Source: Leptolyngbya sp. (lineage in GTDB: Bacteria; Cyanobacteriota; Cyanobacteriia; Phormidesmidales; Phormidesmidaceae). From it: a DNA stretch of 37,783 nt. The stretch is taken from contig QBLT01000013.1 of NCBI GenBank assembly GCA_003249105.1, positions 954 to 38,736 on the forward strand. Direction: 5' to 3'. The stretch's first letter is position 1; every line of letters starts with the position of its first letter. Position numbers and translations under genes: made by a program. The notes below the pieces were generated by a model. That model worked only from the letters and a program-made list of their open reading frames with translations. It did not search any database and was not told the DNA's origin. Below, piece by piece: positions 34,519 to 37,783 of the stretch.

Positions 34519-35481
34519 TCAGCGACATTTGAGGCGGTACTGCCGCTGATCGAGCACTGGCCCAGTCGCCCCAAATTCCCGGCACCAGCCCAGAATGCGG
34601 TTGATCACCGCACAGGTGACCCGAACGCCGCAGTTGAGCCCAGCAATTGGCGTTACCGGAGCCCCGGTGCGGCGACAGTTGCGCAGCAGGGGGTCATTTT
34701 CGCAGCGTCGCCCGGCGGTGGTGGGCACCCCCGAGGTGTGTACCCCCAACAGCAGGCGAATGTTGTTGTTGCCCAGCAGCCAGATGGGGCTGCCGCTGTG
34801 GCCGGGGCAGGTGTCGATGGTGTAGGACAGGTGCGTAGCCGTGACGTTGTTGAGCGCAATCCGGTTAGAGTGGCCCCACATCGTTCCCAGGGGTTTGTCG
34901 CAGGGGTACCCAGCGATGGTGAGCAGAGTGGCGGTGTTTTGCGCTCCGCGCGGCTGGAGCATCATAAATTGCCGCAACCCGGCGAAGGGGCGTGGCAAAA
35001 TAATCGCGCCATAGTCGAGGTTGGGGTCTACCCGGAACCGGGCGCTAGGGGCCGTGATGCTGCCGGGGCTAGCAGGTCGCCGCTGGCGCAGGCTAGGGGC
35101 CGAAAAATCAGCCCCAGGGGTGACTCGAATTTGGGCAAACCGAGTACCTACAGAATTGCCAACGGTGCACCGGGGCGGGTTCACATTCATTAGCACGTGC
35201 TTGGCGGTGAGCACCACCTGCGGGGCAATCAGGGTGCCGCTGCCGGTGCCGATCACGTTGCCTGCCGCATCTAAAATTTCAAGCAGGCAAATGGTATTGA
35301 ATGGAAATAGCAGGGTAGACGGGCGATTGGGCCGGGCGCGAATTTGAAAGCGATCGTCCGTAGGGCCAATGACGCTGTAGTCGAGATCGTCACCGAAAAA
35401 GCCGTCTACCATCTCGTCGAGCATGAGGTCGGCGCTGTCGGCACCATCGGCCTCCAGCAGGGTGTCGTAGGCAGTCCACAT
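34519..35481 (-). CDS. Trypsin/V8-like serine protease without signal peptide
   Basis: 320 residues from ATG 35479-35481, with TTGGAGA 7-8 bp upstream; a longer frame to 35715 overlaps the upstream gene and was rejected. The catalytic triad is H95 in VLTAKHVLM, D157 in NLDYGAIIL, and S229 in TCPGHSGSPIW. The GxSGSP form and H248 in GVHTSG fit the V8/glutamyl-endopeptidase branch, whose S1 His selects Glu; acidic specificity is therefore a guess. Several Cys residues could pair. The N-terminus is acidic (about 10-35) with no signal peptide, so the enzyme should be cytosolic unless exported otherwise. It is the fourth of five closely packed genes. Confidence 0.85.
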   Translation of the reverse strand: MWTAYDTLLEADGADSADLMLDEMVDGFFGDDLDYSVIGPTDDRFQIRARPNRPSTLLFPFNTICLLEILDAAGNVIGTGSGTLIAPQVVLTAKHVLMNVNPPRCTVGNSVGTRFAQIRVTPGADFSAPSLRQRRPASPGSITAPSARFRVDPNLDYGAIILPRPFAGLRQFMMLQPRGAQNTATLLTIAGYPCDKPLGTMWGHSNRIALNNVTATHLSYTIDTCPGHSGSPIWLLGNNNIRLLLGVHTSGVPTTAGRRCENDPLLRNCRRTGAPVTPIAGLNCGVRVTCAVINRILGWCREFGATGPVLDQRQYRLKCR

Positions 35482-35506
35482 AGCAAATCTCCAAATTGTG
35501 CCAAGG

Positions 35507-36382
35507 TCAAACGAGGTACCAAAAGCCCTGGGCTCCCTGCCACAGGTTGAGGCGATCGCCGCCATCGGGCTCAACCGAGTCAATCGGGTCGATCTGGGGA
35601 AAGCCGTAGCCATCGGCCCAGTCTTGGCCGCTGCTGACGGTGGCGGCGGCGGGCACCACCAGGTGCAGCACCACCAGCTGTAGGCCTGCCCACAGCAGTT
35701 TGGCCGCCCCTGCATGCACCAGCACGTGGCGCAGTTGCTCCCGCTCTAGGGCGGCGATGGGGTTATGGGGGTCAATCTCCTGGCAGGGAATGTGCCACCG
35801 TTGCAGGGTAGAGCAGAGCTTGGGAGGCAGGTTTTGGGCGGCCTCGGCCCCCGATCGCAGGGTGAGAATGCAGGCAGGCCGAGCCGCCGCCAGGGCGGCC
35901 AAGTCGCGGTAGGCCAGCATGAGAGTATCGGTGCGGGCCGACGGCCCCTGTAGACAGCTATCTAGCCCCTGGGCCAGCGACTCCCACCGCCAGATCAGGT
36001 CGCTATCGGCCCCGGCAGGCACACAGGACTCGCCCATCACATCGGCCAAAAAATTGATGTTGCGGGTGGTAGGGTCTACCCGCAGCCGCAGGCGCTCCCA
36101 CTCTTGCAGCGATCGCAGCATCTGCTGCGACAGGGCCTGCCGTTCGGTAAGAGGCAGTACCTCAATTTGCTCCCCCAGCAGGGCTTCCGGCTGCTCCACA
36201 TAAAATTGCGGGTTGTCGAGAATATGCCAGAACTCCCGCACAATCCAGAGTTCCATCAGCTCGCTGAGCTGCTTGGCCAGGGGCAGGCCGTAGCTCGACA
36301 GCGCCAGAGCCGGGTCGAGCACGCAGGCCCACCGCCGCTGGGTGAGGGTAATCGAAAGATCCGAGACCAGGGTTCCTGTCAT
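35507..36382 (-). CDS. Orphan 291-residue protein upstream of the protease
   Basis: I do not recognise it. The sequence begins MTGTLVSDLSITLTQRRWAC, is largely helical, and has a Leu-rich hydrophobic stretch at about 228-248 followed by an Asp/Gly/Pro-rich tail (about 254-291) ending FWYLV. Conserved-looking blocks are LMELWIVREFWHIL (42-55) and NINFLADVMGESC (108-120). The hydrophobic stretch could be a membrane segment or a buried helix. The ATG at 36380-36382 has AAGGGG 9 bp upstream. The protease gene starts 25 bp after its stop, so the two are almost certainly co-transcribed. A PIN-like fold was considered, but the acidic pattern is not convincing. Confidence 0.65.
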   Translation of the reverse strand: MTGTLVSDLSITLTQRRWACVLDPALALSSYGLPLAKQLSELMELWIVREFWHILDNPQFYVEQPEALLGEQIEVLPLTERQALSQQMLRSLQEWERLRLRVDPTTRNINFLADVMGESCVPAGADSDLIWRWESLAQGLDSCLQGPSARTDTLMLAYRDLAALAAARPACILTLRSGAEAAQNLPPKLCSTLQRWHIPCQEIDPHNPIAALEREQLRHVLVHAGAAKLLWAGLQLVVLHLVVPAAATVSSGQDWADGYGFPQIDPIDSVEPDGGDRLNLWQGAQGFWYLV

Positions 36383-36420
36383 CGTTCTACCCCTTGCTTA
36401 AACTGCTCTTAGAAGAACCA

Positions 36421-36999
36421 TTAGTGATCGAAATCCAACACATCCCGCGGCCTCAAATCCTGGGCGCTCACGGTGGTTCTGCGGGTCAGTGGGTCATACA
36501 CATGCTTTTCGAGGGTTCGCCCTGATCGAGGATCAATGAGCAAAAATACGCTACGCGCCCCTGGATCGTTGCCAATCACCTCTCGTTGATGACGTTGCAG
36601 GTCGCGACGGTTGGTATCTACCTCAATGTTGATGCGTCGCCCACTGCGGGGATCGACCGCCTGAATATCGGGCTGATTGCGGGCTGTGACTAAGCGCTCA
36701 ATGCGCCGTCGCTGCCCCCGTCCCTGGATAACGGGGCGTGGGCGAGGAATGATCTGGGCCTGCTCATTGCGCAGAGTATTTCGAGATATCCCCCACTGCT
36801 GTAGCCTTCTCATAATTTGGTTCCATCGCGTCACCTGGGTATTGAGGGCAGAACGACCACGGTTGGGAGGGGGAGGAGGCCCTCCTCCTCGGGCATAATC
36901 GCCTTCTTTCTCCTGAAGCCAAGCACCGTCCAAGCGATCGCGGGCATCGAAAGCTGATATTAGGCTTGGGGAGTAGGCCATCCCATACGGTCTTCTCAT
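36421..36999 (-). CDS. Uncharacterised protein, possibly PD-(D/E)XK-nuclease-like
   Basis: 192 residues from ATG 36997-36999, with AGGAG 7 bp upstream; a TTG frame from 37038 was rejected. The N-terminal half has a Gly/Pro-rich hinge (38-50, GGGPPPPPN). The C-terminal half has a strand with P110-D111 (NQPDIQAVD), a hairpin, then INIEVD (E126, D128), a Gln/Arg-rich helix (131-143), and a strand SVFLLID (150-156). This order resembles a PD-(D/E)XK core, but Asp replaces the usual Lys. It could be an inactive or variant nuclease, or chance. Very basic overall. It stands 38 bp upstream of the 291-residue gene. Fold assignment is tentative. Confidence 0.6.
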   Translation of the reverse strand: MRRPYGMAYSPSLISAFDARDRLDGAWLQEKEGDYARGGGPPPPPNRGRSALNTQVTRWNQIMRRLQQWGISRNTLRNEQAQIIPRPRPVIQGRGQRRRIERLVTARNQPDIQAVDPRSGRRINIEVDTNRRDLQRHQREVIGNDPGARSVFLLIDPRSGRTLEKHVYDPLTRRTTVSAQDLRPRDVLDFDH

Positions 37000-37045
37000 A
37001 GCTAGACTCCTGATAGAGCGTTGCGCGGGGTATCTCAAACCGCCG

Positions 37046-37783
37046 CTACAGTCGCGCCGAGTTGGCTCCGATTACCCGCTTGAGTGCCGGGGTTACCCCC
37101 GCGAAGCCGCGCCCTTCGGGGGTCATGCGGTAGGCGGCAATCCAGGCTTCAGCGTGGGAGCCCATGGGCCGCAGCTCCGACTGGAAGAGGATGGGGTCGA
37201 TCGCGGTTTTGAAGTCGTTATCGGCCACAAATTGCAGCATGCGCCGCCCGCTCTCGGCCATCTTGGCCCGCTGGGATGGTTCTGAAATGCCCCCCAGGTA
37301 GCGGTTCGACACAATCTCGATCACATCCCACTTAGTGTTGGCGTCGAAGGCTTTTTTGATGTCGGGGGTGTCGAGCAGCTCCAGCACCGAGTGCAGATAG
37401 TGGCCAGTCTCCACGGTCAGAGCCAAAATGTTGCCGTAGGTGGAGCGATCCAGCGCGTAGCGCAGATCGAGGCCGATGCGCTGCACCGTGCCAATGCTGC
37501 CAAAGGGCCGCTGCTCAATCAGCTGCCCGCCGCGAATGACTTCGCCAATCAACAAATCGCGGAAGTACTGGCCCACCGCCACCATAAAGCCCACAAACTG
37601 GCGGTGAAACTGCTGGTTGACGATCGCCCCTGCCGGAGCTGGCGCAGTGCCGTAGTTGAAGGCGCGGCGGTAGGCCACCATGCGATCGCGCAGCCCGTAG
37701 CGCAGCGGCTTCCATTTCTCTAGCAGGTAGAGCCCCCGCGCCCCCGGCCCCCGCTGGATGCGCATGCGCCCCTCGCGAAACAG
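37046..37783 (-). CDS. Uncharacterised protein, C-terminal 245 residues (runs off the window)
   Basis: The frame is open to the last base, so the start lies beyond the window; the Met at 37763-37765 is probably internal because LFREGR precedes it in frame. The visible part is helical and mixed-charge. Blocks include LYLLEKWKPLRYGLRDRMVA, QFHRQFVGFMVAVGQYFRDL, NILALTVETGHYLHSVLELL and GSHAEAWIAAYRMTPEGRGF. No catalytic motif, signal peptide or repeat is recognised. It ends 46 bp before the next gene's start on the same strand, so it is the first visible member of the five-gene run. Confidence 0.7.
   Translation of the reverse strand: MFREGRMRIQRGPGARGLYLLEKWKPLRYGLRDRMVAYRRAFNYGTAPAPAGAIVNQQFHRQFVGFMVAVGQYFRDLLIGEVIRGGQLIEQRPFGSIGTVQRIGLDLRYALDRSTYGNILALTVETGHYLHSVLELLDTPDIKKAFDANTKWDVIEIVSNRYLGGISEPSQRAKMAESGRRMLQFVADNDFKTAIDPILFQSELRPMGSHAEAWIAAYRMTPEGRGFAGVTPALKRVIGANSARL

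Noticed and set aside
34504..35193. 229-codon plus-strand frame over the protease gene
   Set aside because: It is compositionally a shadow; the minus strand carries the protease triad.
35482..35715. N-terminal extension of the protease
   Set aside because: It overlaps the 3' end of the upstream gene, is Cys/Trp/Pro-rich nonsense, and ATG 35481 has a good Shine-Dalgarno.
1..37783. CRISPR array, tRNA, rRNA, transposase or integrase
   Set aside because: No regularly spaced direct repeats, cloverleaf, rRNA signature or recombinase motif was seen in either strand.

Overview
The window reads as the chromosome of a GC-rich filamentous-type cyanobacterium (Leptolyngbya/Nodosilinea-like at a guess). 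The evidence is frequent HIP1-type GCGATCGC octamers throughout, cyanobacterial orphan families (Asr1405/Asl0597 type, Sll1717-type ATPase, DUF29 remnant), a His-type Dps ferritin, and several palindromic interspersed repeats. No rRNA, tRNA, CRISPR array, IS transposase or phage structural gene was recognised.

Layout. 1-168: 3' end of a WD40-repeat gene. 310-2052: CHASE4-class III adenylate cyclase. 2123-3837: methionine-salvage pair mtnA plus a class II aldolase/MtnB-like gene. 4004-4976 (minus strand): a MESH1-like alarmone hydrolase and a small, apparently internally deleted protein. 5087-12725: xanthine dehydrogenase genes xdhA, xdhB and the maturation factor xdhC. A lower-GC pair (Sll1717-type P-loop ATPase and a membrane pentapeptide-repeat protein) lies between xdhB and xdhC. 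12937-20419 (minus): glutamate synthase, gltB then gltD, likewise separated by two lower-GC orphan genes, one with an HEPN-like R-x4-H motif. 20802-22210: two uncharacterised genes. 22283-26506 (minus): a 1407-residue SNF2-type ATPase.

26883-29388 looks like an iron/redox block. It has an Asr1405-like gene, a thioredoxin-like [2Fe-2S] ferredoxin and a 35-residue membrane peptide, joined by ATGA overlaps, then a Dps with a His-substituted ferroxidase centre, divergent from a Fur-type regulator. Fur-box-like sequences lie in both upstream regions. 29374-30431 (minus): AlkA-type glycosylase and a VOC protein. 30853-32331 (minus): methylmalonate-semialdehyde dehydrogenase. 32450-32799: DUF29 pseudogene. 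32841-33296 (minus): LuxR-type regulator.

33436-37783 (minus) is a run of five closely spaced same-strand genes: a truncated unknown, a possible PD-(D/E)XK-like protein, an orphan, a V8-like serine protease without a signal peptide, and a DUF4438 protein. This is the best candidate for an undescribed multi-gene system.

Two themes recur. First, accessory gene pairs of lower GC sit inside or between metabolic operon genes (xdh, gltBD). Second, palindromic GTAGGG...CCCTAC repeats occupy operon junctions. One supplies the xdhA stop codon, one lies just after the gltB stop, and one is translated in frame within gltB.
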